Source of the DNA: VBDM01 sp035651815 | Lineage (GTDB): Bacteria; Pseudomonadota; Gammaproteobacteria; Burkholderiales; SG8-39 | Length of the DNA stretch: 64,000 nucleotides | Reading direction: 5' to 3' | Assembly (NCBI GenBank): GCA_035651815.1 | Contig: DASRFB010000135.1 | Location: 1-64,000, forward strand | Shown: positions 33,601 to 41,311 of the stretch, piece by piece | Layout: each line of letters begins with the position of its first letter | Numbering within the stretch: position 1 is the first letter of the stretch | Program-made: the position numbers and the translations under genes | The notes under the pieces: generated by a model | The model's database searches: none | The model's input: the letters and a program-made list of their open reading frames with translations, nothing else | What the model was told of the DNA's origin: nothing

Positions 33601-34604
33601 TAAATGTCCGAGGAGAGCTCGGCCAGGCTGCGGAAGCGCTCTTCGCTTTTCCGCAATTCGTTTTCCACGCGCTCTTCGCGATTCACTTTGAAGAGCAGCA
33701 GCGCGGCGAACAGGAGAACCGCGACGGAGGCGGCGCCTCCGGCCGCGACGTACTTCCGGCGCTGCTCGCGGTAGTCGGCGAGCACCGATTCGAGCGACTG
33801 CCCCACGGATACGTACAGCGGCAAGTCCTGTATGCGCCGGAAGCTGAAGATGCGCTCGACGCCGTCCAGCGCCCCCGGGCGAATTTCGCTCCCGAAGCCC
33901 GCCGCCAGCACGCGGGCCGGAATCGCGTGGAGCGCGCGGCCGGCGCGGGCCTGCCCGACGTCGGGCCAGCGCAGGAGCAAGGTGTCGTCCAGGCGGCGCA
34001 AGGCGACCAGGCCGCCCGACCCGAGATCGAGCCCCGCATAGACGCGGCCCAACACGTCGGGTGATACCGACAGCAGTATGACGCCCGAGAAGGCGCCCCT
34101 CTCGTCGAGAATCGGCCGCGCGAACTGGATCGAGACCCTGCCCGATACCCGGCCCATGACCGGGTTGCTGATGTACAAGCGGTCCTCCCGGTCGCGCGCG
34201 TGGACCTTGAAATGCTCGCGGTCGCCGAGGTACAGCGGCGGGTCGCCGGGACGCGCGAGGTCGCTGTACGCCATCCAGCCGCGGGCGTCGATCACGACCA
34301 CCTGCAATACGAACGTGTCGTTCCGGAGCTTGCGCTCGCCCGCCACGGTCTCAGCAAAGCGCTTCGGATCCCGGAGCCACTGGAGTCTGAGGTGCTGCAG
34401 CCAGAAATCGTTCGTCGCGGCGTAGGACGCGAAGTGGCCGGCGGCGACCCTGGAGAGGTTCTCTCCGTGCTGCGTCGCGCCGCGCATGGCTGCGCCGCGC
34501 TCGGTCTCGAGCTGATTCGCCACGGCGCCCCAAATGAGCACGACGATGGCGGCGCAGGCCGCCATCAGGTGGATGCGCAACTGACGGATCGGTGTCGATT
34601 TCAT
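30558..34604 (-). CDS. Membrane sensor GGDEF-EAL protein with PAS and GAF domains
   Basis: 1348 residues. Membrane helices at about 14-32 and 290-310 bracket a periplasmic Cache-like sensor. Cytoplasmic order: PAS (SEERFRSLAELSSDIYW), GAF, two more PAS units with ITERR and IRERL linkers, GGDEF (intact GGDEF in GRLGGDEFAAIL), then EAL (EALLRWQHPDKG, NLSARQFEQ, FEITESLL, DDFGTGYSSL). It could synthesise or degrade cyclic di-GMP. The start at 34604 gives a clean first helix; the frame runs on to 34793 without support. The last ~35 codons lie antisense to the RAYT gene and look like non-native tail. Confidence 0.92.
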   Translation of the reverse strand: MKSTPIRQLRIHLMAACAAIVVLIWGAVANQLETERGAAMRGATQHGENLSRVAAGHFASYAATNDFWLQHLRLQWLRDPKRFAETVAGERKLRNDTFVLQVVVIDARGWMAYSDLARPGDPPLYLGDREHFKVHARDREDRLYISNPVMGRVSGRVSIQFARPILDERGAFSGVILLSVSPDVLGRVYAGLDLGSGGLVALRRLDDTLLLRWPDVGQARAGRALHAIPARVLAAGFGSEIRPGALDGVERIFSFRRIQDLPLYVSVGQSLESVLADYREQRRKYVAAGGAASVAVLLFAALLLFKVNREERVENELRKSEERFRSLAELSSDIYWEQDDQYRFTSSLGSGPDWIVEGFRQAIGKRRWDFDSVNMTDEDWAAHIALLDARKPFRDLELCKLDDFGKRVWLSVSGEPVFDAAGAFKGYRGVGKDITERKRAEQMQALEHKINRCLAEADSASAALKAAIREVCEAEGWACGRYLRVDDQAGGLRFWESWSVPGPEIERYIADSRQMTYGRGVGLVGEVWQLGTPLWVADITRDARVARKTLAREAGMRGAFVVPVTSAGKTIGVLIFQSRDIRQPDQRLLEAMRVIGSQIGQFVQRKRGEEELRRFRAGMDASEDMIWLVDPVDMSILDVNDTACRKLGYRREELLSMHPEDIICVSREELSAAYGRLIAGGEGGTVDGWDRRKDGSLFPVEVFRRAVESEGSHVIVSVARDITERRAAEEELRRFRLAMDKSADMIVLVDRATMRFVDVNETACRLLGYTRDELLGMGPHDVLPATRDELEKSYDQLIARPSEQPGVIPAGMKSHYRCKDGSLLPFESTRHVLRSGDTHIIAAVSRDIRERLAVEEKMVYLAQFDALTGLPNRHLFQDRLAQAMALAKRNGRPMAVLFIDLDRFKLVNDTLGHGFGDKLLQEAGRRLRSCVRDSDTVGRLGGDEFAAILSGLRGPGDAGLVAQKIVDVFKQPFDLGAGETFVTASIGITLYPADNDSAEALVMNADAAMYRAKEQGRNNFQYFTRDMNERTVQRMQLETALRRALERGEFRLHYQPKADLATGEICGVEALLRWQHPDKGMVMPGDFIPVLEDTGLIVPAGEWVIRTACSQIKAWQAAGLRVPPVAVNLSARQFEQKNLKDVVAEILRDTKVDPSLIEFEITESLLMNDPEAAAHTLDSLKQSGVRLSMDDFGTGYSSLGYLKRFPIDALKIDRTFVRDLCTDPDDATLTRAIIHLARNLRLKVVAEGVETKEQLAFLISNGCDEIQGYLFARPGEADECARWLREGRKLPIAFSGRKDKNTGRAPHKRVKAGASRSPSGEEAARTALGMPRIAAPATVRGRSKADEG

Positions 34605-34706
34605 GGAAGCTTCGGCCGCGATGCGTGAGCAGCCTTTGTGCCAGACTAGCCCGGCCGTCGCGCGCGGACCATCGGGGAATTCCTGCGTCGGGCAGCCGTT
34701 CCCCGA

Positions 34707-34720
34707 GTCGGGAACCCGAC
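34707..34720. promoter_or_regulatory. Inverted repeat in the divergent promoter region
   Basis: GTCGGG-AA-CCCGAC sits in the 206-base gap between the divergent GGDEF-EAL and cytochrome/propeller genes. It is a possible operator; no regulator is known. Confidence 0.35.
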
Positions 34721-34810
34721 AAGGACGTCGCCGGGCCGACCGCGGTCGAGCGCACGGCGGTGGAGTACGTGCAAGAATGCGCCGGACCACCATCCCGAGA
34801 GGAGGAAGAC

Positions 34811-36082
34811 ATGGACCCCTTTGCTTCCCGCCGCGACGGCTCGAAAGGCGACGTCCCGACCCTGGGCCCCGTGCTCGCGCTATCGGCGTTCGCGCTGCTC
34901 GGCGCGCTTCCCGCGCACGCGCAGCAGAACACGCCCGAAGGCAAAGGCAAGGAGATCGCCCAGGCGAAATGCAACAGCTGCCACGCGCTGGAAGCGCGCG
35001 TCGGCAACGGCTACACGCCGAAGGGCTGGAGCACGGTCCTGCGCATGATGAGCAACCAGGGCGCTCCGATCAGCAAGGCGGACGTCGCCGCGCTGCATCC
35101 CTATCTCGCAAAAACCTTCCCGGAGAAGAACAAGGCCGCCGCCGCGGTCGTCCCCGGCCCGGTCAAGGTCTCGTTCAAGCAATGGGCCGCGGCGACGCCC
35201 GGTTCGCGGCCGCACGACCCGCTCGCGGCGCGCGACGGCTCGCTGTGGTACACGGGCCAGATGGCCAACGTCCTCGGCCGCGTCGATCCGAAGACCGGCA
35301 AGGTGCGCGAATACAAGCTGAAGACCGCGCATTCCGGGCCCCACGGGCTGAAGGAGGACGCCGAAGGCAACATCTGGTACACCGGCAACACCGGCGCGCT
35401 GATCGGCAAGCTGAACCCGAAGACGGGTGAAGTCACCGAGTACCCGATGCCCGACCCGGAAGCGAAGGATCCGCACACCCTGCTCTTCGCGAAGGACGGG
35501 ATGCTCTGGTTCACCGTGCAGAACGCGAACCGGATCGGCCGTCTCGATCCCAAGACGGGCGAGATCAAGCTGCTCACCCCGCCCACGCCGAAGTCGCGCC
35601 CGTACGGCATGGCGTTCGACTCGAAGGGCACGCTCTACGTCGTGCAGTTCGGCGTCAACAGCATCGCGGCCGTCGACACCGCGACCGACCAGATCAAGGA
35701 GTACAAGCTGCCCGCGGCGGGCGCGCGCCCCCGCCGAACCGCGATCACGAGCGATGACGCGGTCTGGTACACCGACTACGCACGGGGCTATCTCGGCCGT
35801 CTCGATCCCAGGACCGGCGACGTGAAGGAATGGCCCTCGCCGAGCGGAGCGAAGTCGGCGCCCTACGGCATCTCGGCGATCGACGACGCGCTCTGGTACA
35901 GCGAGTCGGAGGCCAGCCCGGGCACGATCGTGCGCTTCGACCCGAAAACCGAGAAGTTCCAGACCTGGAAGATCCCGGGCGGCGGCAACATCGTGCGCAA
36001 CACGGACGTCACCCGCGGGCACGACTGGGTGCTCGCGAACAGCCTGAACAACCAGGTGACGCTGGTCAGAATCGCGAAGTAA
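34811..36082 (+). CDS. Cytochrome c / virginiamycin B lyase-like beta-propeller fusion
   Basis: 423 residues. A signal peptide (about 1-37, ending PAHAQ) is followed by a small cytochrome c domain with haem motif CNSCH and a distal-ligand region GWSTVLRMMSN. Residues about 125-423 form a Vgb-like propeller of repeated LWYTGQ, IWYTGN, LWFTVQ and VWYTDY blades alternating with GRLDPKTG. It is exported to the periplasm. The cytochrome suggests electron transfer rather than streptogramin lyase chemistry, and fusions of this kind often serve as redox subunits. GGAGG lies six bases before the ATG. A strong terminator follows. Confidence 0.88.
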   Translation: MDPFASRRDGSKGDVPTLGPVLALSAFALLGALPAHAQQNTPEGKGKEIAQAKCNSCHALEARVGNGYTPKGWSTVLRMMSNQGAPISKADVAALHPYLAKTFPEKNKAAAAVVPGPVKVSFKQWAAATPGSRPHDPLAARDGSLWYTGQMANVLGRVDPKTGKVREYKLKTAHSGPHGLKEDAEGNIWYTGNTGALIGKLNPKTGEVTEYPMPDPEAKDPHTLLFAKDGMLWFTVQNANRIGRLDPKTGEIKLLTPPTPKSRPYGMAFDSKGTLYVVQFGVNSIAAVDTATDQIKEYKLPAAGARPRRTAITSDDAVWYTDYARGYLGRLDPRTGDVKEWPSPSGAKSAPYGISAIDDALWYSESEASPGTIVRFDPKTEKFQTWKIPGGGNIVRNTDVTRGHDWVLANSLNNQVTLVRIAK

Positions 36083-36100
36083 ATCGGTCCCGCAGGCGAG

Positions 36101-36129
36101 AACGGCGGAGAGCGATCTCCGCCGTTTTT
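36101..36129 (+). terminator. Rho-independent terminator after the cytochrome/propeller gene
   Basis: An 11-bp perfect stem (36101-36111 with 36116-36126), a GCGA tetraloop and a run of five T at its end, 18 bases past the stop codon. It separates this gene from the kai operon. Confidence 0.92.
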
Positions 36130-36167
36130 CATTATGCTCCCATCATCCCGTTTGAAAGCTCATCCAG

Positions 36168-37643
36168 ATGCCCGCCACGACGGCGACTCCTTCGTTGCGC
36201 AAGACGCCCTCCGGAATCCGCGGCCTCGACGAGATCACCGGCGGCGGTCTGCCCGCCGGACGTCCGACGCTGGTCTGCGGCGGCCCGGGGTGCGGCAAGA
36301 CGCTCTTCGGCATCGAGTTCCTGGTGCGCGGAGCGCTCGACCACGGCGAGCCGGCCGTGCTCATGACCTTCGAGGAGCGCGTCGAGGACCTGGTCGAGAA
36401 CACGCGCGCCCTCGGCTTCGACCTCGACGATCTCATCCGGCGCAAGCTTCTCGCGATCGACTACGTGAAAGTCGAGCGCTCCGAGATCCAGGAGACCGGC
36501 GAGTACGACCTCGAGGCGTTGTTCGTGCGCCTGAATTACGCGATCGACTCGACCGGCGCGAAGCGCGTCCTGCTCGACACGATCGAGTCGCTGTTCGCCG
36601 GCTTGTCGAACGAGACGCTGCTGCGCTCGGAGCTGCGCCGACTGTTCCTGTGGCTGAAGGAGAAAGGAGTGACCGCGGTAGTCACCGGCGAGCGCGGCAG
36701 CGGCTCGCTCACGCGCAACGGCCTCGAGGAGTACATCTCCGACTGCGTCATCCTGCTCGACCATCGCGTCACCGAGCAGGTGTCGACGCGCAGGCTCCGC
36801 ATCGTCAAGTACCGCGGCTCGACGCACGGCACGAACGAGTATCCGTTCGTGATCGACCGCGACGGCATCACGGTCGTCCCGATCACCTCGGCGGGGCTCG
36901 CGCATCCGGCCCCGAAGGAGCGCGTCTCGACCGGGATCGCCCACCTCGACGCCATGCTGCCGGGCGGCGGCTACTACCGCGGCAGCACCGTCCTCATCAC
37001 GGGCAGCGCGGGCACGGGCAAGACCAGCCTCGCCGCGCGCTTCGCCGAGGCGGCGTGCGAGCGCGGCGAGCGCGCACTGTATTTCGCGTTCGAGGAGTCC
37101 CGGGACCAGCTCACGCGCAACATGGCGTCCCTCGGCCTGGACCTCGAGCGGCACGCGAAGTCCGGGAAGCTGGTGTTCTCGTGCAGCCGGCCGACGCTGG
37201 TCGGGCTCGAAGCGCACCTGTCGGGGATGATGCGCCAAGTGGACGCGGTGAAGCCCGCGGTGGTCGTCGTCGATCCGATCAGCAGCCTCCTCACCGGGAG
37301 CGAGACCGTCGCGGTGCAGGCGATGCTCATCCGGCTGGTCGACCACATGAAGACGCAGCAGATCACGCTGCTCATGACCAGCCTGGTGGACGCGCACGCG
37401 GCGCTGCCCGGGACCGAAACGTCGATCTCGTCCATCGTCGACGGCTGGATCGCGCTGCGCGACGTCGAGACGGAGGGCGAGCGCAAGCGTATGCTGTACG
37501 TGCTGAAGGTCCGTGGCGTCGGACATTCGCGGCACGCGCGCGAGCTGGATTTCGGCGATGGCGGAATAAGGCTTCTCGATACCGCGCGCGCCGGGGTTTC
37601 GGCGCCGCCGCGGCGCGCGGGAAGCAAGCGCGCCAGGAAATGA
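36168..37643 (+). CDS. kaiC: KaiC-like double RecA-domain ATPase/kinase
   Basis: 491 residues with both lobes intact. CI: P-loop GGPGCGKT (38-45) and catalytic EE at 69-70. CII: P-loop GSAGTGKT (279-286) and EE at 309-310. The CII phosphorylation site aligns as S421-S422 in TETSISSIVDG, where cyanobacterial KaiC has Ser-Thr. The C-terminal extension ends in a basic tail. No kaiA is present, so a self-sustained clock is unlikely; non-cyanobacterial KaiC proteins are linked to stress resistance or timing. It is followed by two kaiB genes and a kinase. Confidence 0.93.
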   Translation: MPATTATPSLRKTPSGIRGLDEITGGGLPAGRPTLVCGGPGCGKTLFGIEFLVRGALDHGEPAVLMTFEERVEDLVENTRALGFDLDDLIRRKLLAIDYVKVERSEIQETGEYDLEALFVRLNYAIDSTGAKRVLLDTIESLFAGLSNETLLRSELRRLFLWLKEKGVTAVVTGERGSGSLTRNGLEEYISDCVILLDHRVTEQVSTRRLRIVKYRGSTHGTNEYPFVIDRDGITVVPITSAGLAHPAPKERVSTGIAHLDAMLPGGGYYRGSTVLITGSAGTGKTSLAARFAEAACERGERALYFAFEESRDQLTRNMASLGLDLERHAKSGKLVFSCSRPTLVGLEAHLSGMMRQVDAVKPAVVVVDPISSLLTGSETVAVQAMLIRLVDHMKTQQITLLMTSLVDAHAALPGTETSISSIVDGWIALRDVETEGERKRMLYVLKVRGVGHSRHARELDFGDGGIRLLDTARAGVSAPPRRAGSKRARK

Positions 37644-37680
37644 CGGGAACAAACCACGGACGAAAGGAACGAACATCTCT

Positions 37681-38001
37681 ATGACCCTGAGGCTGGGCGA
37701 CGCCGGCGGGAACGGAACGGCGACTCACGCCACGTGGAACCTCAGGCTCTACGTGGCCGGTCAGTCGCCGCGTTCGCTCGCGGCCTTTGCGAACCTGAAG
37801 CGGCTGTGCGAGACGCACCTCAAGGGGCGGTACACGATCGAAGTGGTCGACCTGCTGCAGCACCCGCAGCTCGCGGAGGGCGACCAGATCATCGCCATCC
37901 CCACGCTCGTGCGCAAGCTGCCCGAGCCGATGAAGAAGATCATCGGCGACCTCTCGAACCAGGAGAAGACGCTGGTGGGGCTGGATCTGATCGAGCGATA
38001 G
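37681..38001 (+). CDS. kaiB: KaiB-family protein 1
   Basis: 106 residues. A 15-20 residue lead precedes the KaiB core: LRLYVAGQSPRSLAAFANLK, YTIEVVDLLQHPQLAEGDQ and IIAIPTLVRKLPEP, the thioredoxin-like fold whose cyanobacterial member switches shape to bind the KaiC CI ring. It lies 37 bases after kaiC and 16 before the second kaiB. Confidence 0.93.
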   Translation: MTLRLGDAGGNGTATHATWNLRLYVAGQSPRSLAAFANLKRLCETHLKGRYTIEVVDLLQHPQLAEGDQIIAIPTLVRKLPEPMKKIIGDLSNQEKTLVGLDLIER

Positions 38002-38017
38002 AGGCCCGCACCGCGCC

Positions 38018-38347
38018 ATGACCGAGAAACAGCACGATTCCGCCCGCGAGTTCGAGGCCCGCCTCGAATCCGAGCCCGCGCGGTTCTCCTTCGTGCTGTA
38101 CGTCGCCGGCGCGACGTCGCGCTCGCTGCGCGCCGTCCAGAACGCCAAGGCCGCGTGCGAGGAGCTGCTGCAGGGACGCTACCAGCTCGAGATCGTGGAC
38201 ATCTACAAGAACCCGCAGGCGGCACGCGACGAGCAGATCGTCGCCGTGCCCACGCTCGTGCGCAAGCTGCCCGCGCCGCTGCGCACGGTCATCGGCGACC
38301 TGTCGGTGCGCGACCGCCTGGTGGCGAGCATGGGAATGGCGGCATGA
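38018..38347 (+). CDS. KaiB-family protein 2
   Basis: 109 residues, clearly homologous to the preceding gene: FVLYVAGATSRSLRAVQNAK, YQLEIVDIYKNPQAARDEQ, IVAVPTLVRKLPAP. The N-terminal 25 residues are acidic and unlike those of the first copy. Tandem KaiB proteins may bind KaiC in different states. Its stop overlaps the start of the histidine kinase (ATGA), tying phosphosignalling to the Kai module. Confidence 0.92.
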   Translation: MTEKQHDSAREFEARLESEPARFSFVLYVAGATSRSLRAVQNAKAACEELLQGRYQLEIVDIYKNPQAARDEQIVAVPTLVRKLPAPLRTVIGDLSVRDRLVASMGMAA

Positions 38348-39993
38348 GCGCCCTGCCCTCGAGCGCCGCGAACCAGGGCGACATCGCCTCCGACAAGGAG
38401 GAGCTCGAGCTTCTGCGCATCCGGCTCGCGGAGGCCGAGGAGAAGCTCGAGGCGCTGCGCACCGGTGCCGTCGATGCGCTCGTCGTCGACGCCCCGGACG
38501 GACCGAAGGTGTACGTGCTGCAGAGCGCGGACCATCCCTACCGCATGCTGGTCGAGCAGATGCACGATGCGGCGCTCACCCTCGACAAGGCCGGCAACAT
38601 CCTTTACTGCAATTCCCGCTTCGTCGAGCTCGCGCGCGAGCCGGCCGAGGCGGTCCTCGGCCGCGCGATCCGGGACTTCGTCCCGCCGGCCGAGCGGCCG
38701 CTGCTCGAGCAGGCGATGACGACTGCGCGCACGGCCGCGGCGCGCGTCGAAGCGCACGTGCTCGCGGCCGAGGGCCACACGACGCCGGCGCATTTCGCGT
38801 TCAGCCCGCTGCGGACCGAGCACTTCGACGGCCTGTGCCTCATCGTCAACGATCTCACCGAGTACTACCGCGCACGCGAGCTCGTCGCCTCGGGTCGCAA
38901 GAAGGACGAGTTCCTGGCGATGCTCGCGCACGAGTTCAGGAATCCGCTCGCGCCGATCCGCCACGCGGTCGACGTGCTCAACCTGCTCGGGCCGGGAGAC
39001 GAGCGGATCGGGCAGATGCGCGACCTGATCGGCCGCCAGGTGCGCCACCTGTCGCGCCTGGTCGACGACCTGCTCGACATCTCGCGCGTCACGCAGGGCA
39101 AGATCGCCCTGCAGATCCAGCCGGTGGACGTCAACCGCGTGCTCTCCGAGGGCATCGAGCTCGCGCGTCCGCTGATCGACGAGCGCCGGCACCGCCTGAC
39201 GCTGCGCCCGCTGATCGAGCCGGCGCGCGTCGCGGGCGATTTCACGCGCCTGGTGCAGGTCGTCGGCAACCTCCTCAACAACGCCGCGAAGTACACGGCC
39301 CCGGGCGGAGAGATCCTGGCGAGCGCCGAGCGCGACGGCCGCTGGATCGCGATCCGCGTCGTCGACAACGGCATGGGCATCACGGCCGACCTGCTGCCGC
39401 GCGTGTTCGACCTGTTCACCCAGGCGTCGCGCGCGCGCGACCGCGCGCCGGGGGGGCTGGGGATCGGCCTGTCGCTCGTGCAAAGCATCGTCGCGCTGCA
39501 CGGCGGCACGGTGGAGGCGAAGAGCGGCGGCGCGCAGCAAGGCAGCGAGTTCGTCGTGCGCCTGCCGGTGTCCGAGCGGCCCGAGGCCCTTTCGGACGGC
39601 GAGCCGCAGTCCGCGCCCAGGACCGCACGCCGCATCGTCGTCGTCGACGACAACCGCGACGGCGCCGACAGCATGGCGGCGTTGCTGCAGATCCGGGGTC
39701 ACTTCGTGCAGGTCGCGTACGACGGACCGGGCGGCCTCGCGCTCGCGCTCGCGCACCGGCCGGAGTTCGCCTTCATCGACATCGGGCTGCCCGGCATGGA
39801 CGGCTACGAGCTCGCGCGCGAGCTGCGCGCCCTCCCCGGGGGGCGGGAGCTCGTGCTCGTGGCGCTCACGGGCTACGGGCGCGACGAAGACAAGATCCTG
39901 TCGAAGGACGCCGGCTTCGATCACCACCTGGTCAAGCCGGTGCGCGGCGAGGCGCTCGAGCGGCTGCTCGCCCACGGAGCCGCCGCGAGCTAG
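38344..39993 (+). CDS. PAS-containing hybrid histidine kinase of the kai operon
   Basis: 549 residues, soluble. A short coiled coil (about 18-38), a PAS domain (about 65-175), HisKA with phosphoacceptor H196 in AHEFRNPLAPI, HATPase_c with LLNNAAKYT, VVDNGMGI and GGLGIGLSLV, then a receiver domain with acidic pocket VVDDN and phosphoacceptor D479 (AFIDIGLPGMDGYE). No output domain. It is likely to relay Kai status through an unlinked phosphotransfer protein. The start overlaps the second kaiB stop. Confidence 0.92.
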   Translation: MSALPSSAANQGDIASDKEELELLRIRLAEAEEKLEALRTGAVDALVVDAPDGPKVYVLQSADHPYRMLVEQMHDAALTLDKAGNILYCNSRFVELAREPAEAVLGRAIRDFVPPAERPLLEQAMTTARTAAARVEAHVLAAEGHTTPAHFAFSPLRTEHFDGLCLIVNDLTEYYRARELVASGRKKDEFLAMLAHEFRNPLAPIRHAVDVLNLLGPGDERIGQMRDLIGRQVRHLSRLVDDLLDISRVTQGKIALQIQPVDVNRVLSEGIELARPLIDERRHRLTLRPLIEPARVAGDFTRLVQVVGNLLNNAAKYTAPGGEILASAERDGRWIAIRVVDNGMGITADLLPRVFDLFTQASRARDRAPGGLGIGLSLVQSIVALHGGTVEAKSGGAQQGSEFVVRLPVSERPEALSDGEPQSAPRTARRIVVVDDNRDGADSMAALLQIRGHFVQVAYDGPGGLALALAHRPEFAFIDIGLPGMDGYELARELRALPGGRELVLVALTGYGRDEDKILSKDAGFDHHLVKPVRGEALERLLAHGAAAS

Positions 39994-40090
39994 GCCGGCG
40001 CTCTCAGCGTTTCGAGAAACGACTTCATGCTGCGCCAGCCGCCGCGCAGCGGCCGCGTGCTCTGCGCGTTCTTCGACAAGGAGGAGAACA

Positions 40091-40456
40091 ATGAGAATCT
40101 TCCTCGCGATCGCCGCCATCCTCGCCTGGCTGTTCGGCGCCGCCCTGCTGTTCGCGCCGGTGCAGTTCTACGCGCCCGCGAAGATCGAGATGACGCCCAT
40201 GCTCGCCACCATCGCGCAAGCGCACGGCGCGACGCTCGTCGGCCTCGGGGTGATCGACTGGCTCGCGCGCAACGCCGAGCGCTCCGGCCTGATCGCCGTG
40301 CTCGCCGGCAACCTGGTCGTTCAGGTCTTTTCGCTGGGGGTGGTGATCCGCACGATGGCGCTCGGCGCGGGCGCCGCGGTCGCGCCCGGCGTCGTCATCC
40401 ACGTCGTGCTCGGCGCGCTGTTCGCCTTCTTCCTGGTGCGGCTGCGCCGCGCCTGA
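40091..40456 (+). CDS. Small four-helix membrane protein of unknown function
   Basis: 121 residues with four predicted membrane helices (about 3-23, 40-58, 67-87, 95-115) and a short basic C-terminus. A strong GGAGGAG precedes the ATG, so the gene is real. It begins 97 bases after the kai-operon kinase and could be read with it. No family is recognised with confidence. Confidence 0.75.
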   Translation: MRIFLAIAAILAWLFGAALLFAPVQFYAPAKIEMTPMLATIAQAHGATLVGLGVIDWLARNAERSGLIAVLAGNLVVQVFSLGVVIRTMALGAGAAVAPGVVIHVVLGALFAFFLVRLRRA

Positions 40457-41311
40457 CTAACGGCGCGCGGCCTCGACCAGCCAGGGCTCGAGGCGCCTGC
40501 CCCACGCGACCGTCGCGTCGAACGGTGTGCGCGGGCCCGCACCGTATTCCGAGATCTGGGCGTCGGCGAAGACCTTGCGCAGACGCAAGGGCACGTTGAT
40601 GGACGAGACGCTGACGCCCGAGACGCGGCCGGCCGCCCGCTTGGCCGCCGCGCCGAGCGCCACCGGTGTCACCTCGCCGCGGACGATCGCATAGCGCGCC
40701 CGGTCCGGATACCGGGCTCGAAGGGCCTCGGCGTCCAGCCCGGCATCCACGACGAAAAGACGGCTGCTGCGCGACCGTTCCCATTCGAGCGCCTCGCGCG
40801 CGGTCGTGCGACGCTGCTCGTCGATCTTGTCGCCCGGGACCACGGGCCTCGCCAGCTCGCGACTCGTGTGCTCGGTCTTGAGCTCCAGCGCCCGCCGGTA
40901 CGCCTGCCCATCCAGCTCGAGCACCAGCGCGACCTCGCGCGGCAGCTGCTTCTCGTATCGCTTTCGCGCGCGCTCGGAATAGGGAGCCAGCGTCGCGGTA
41001 TCGAAGCCGAGCGATTCCATCTTGGCCTTGTCGAGCCACCCTGGCGCACCGCCGCTGTAGCCGTAGCCGAACGCAAAGAACTGCGTATTGGCGGACTCCT
41101 CCTCGGAGAGGATGCGCCAGCGAAGCTGCAGCGCAAGCCCGCTGTTCTCGCGATTGCCGTACCAGGGTTCGACGCGATGCAGCTCGCGCTCGCTCAGCCG
41201 CATGCGCGCCCCGGGCTCGCCCGAGCGGTTCCACAGCGCGCCGCCGAGCGCGATCGCGTTCGTGAGCGCGAGCAGGGCGAGGCCGGCGACGAGCGTGCGC
41301 GAGCGTTTCAT
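40457..41311 (-). CDS. DUF4824-like membrane-anchored protein
   Basis: 284 residues. One N-terminal membrane helix (about 5-24) and a soluble periplasmic part with LSERELHRVEPWYGNRENSG and VALVLELDGQAYRRAL. It matches what I recall of DUF4824, a family usually encoded next to DUF2157 proteins, as here: its ATG overlaps the stop of the DUF2157 gene (ATGA). It converges exactly with the preceding membrane protein gene. Function unknown. Confidence 0.72.
   Translation of the reverse strand: MKRSRTLVAGLALLALTNAIALGGALWNRSGEPGARMRLSERELHRVEPWYGNRENSGLALQLRWRILSEEESANTQFFAFGYGYSGGAPGWLDKAKMESLGFDTATLAPYSERARKRYEKQLPREVALVLELDGQAYRRALELKTEHTSRELARPVVPGDKIDEQRRTTAREALEWERSRSSRLFVVDAGLDAEALRARYPDRARYAIVRGEVTPVALGAAAKRAAGRVSGVSVSSINVPLRLRKVFADAQISEYGAGPRTPFDATVAWGRRLEPWLVEAARR

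Noticed and set aside
36168..38347. Complete circadian clock
   Set aside because: No kaiA is present and the phosphosite is Ser-Ser, so a self-sustained oscillator cannot be claimed.
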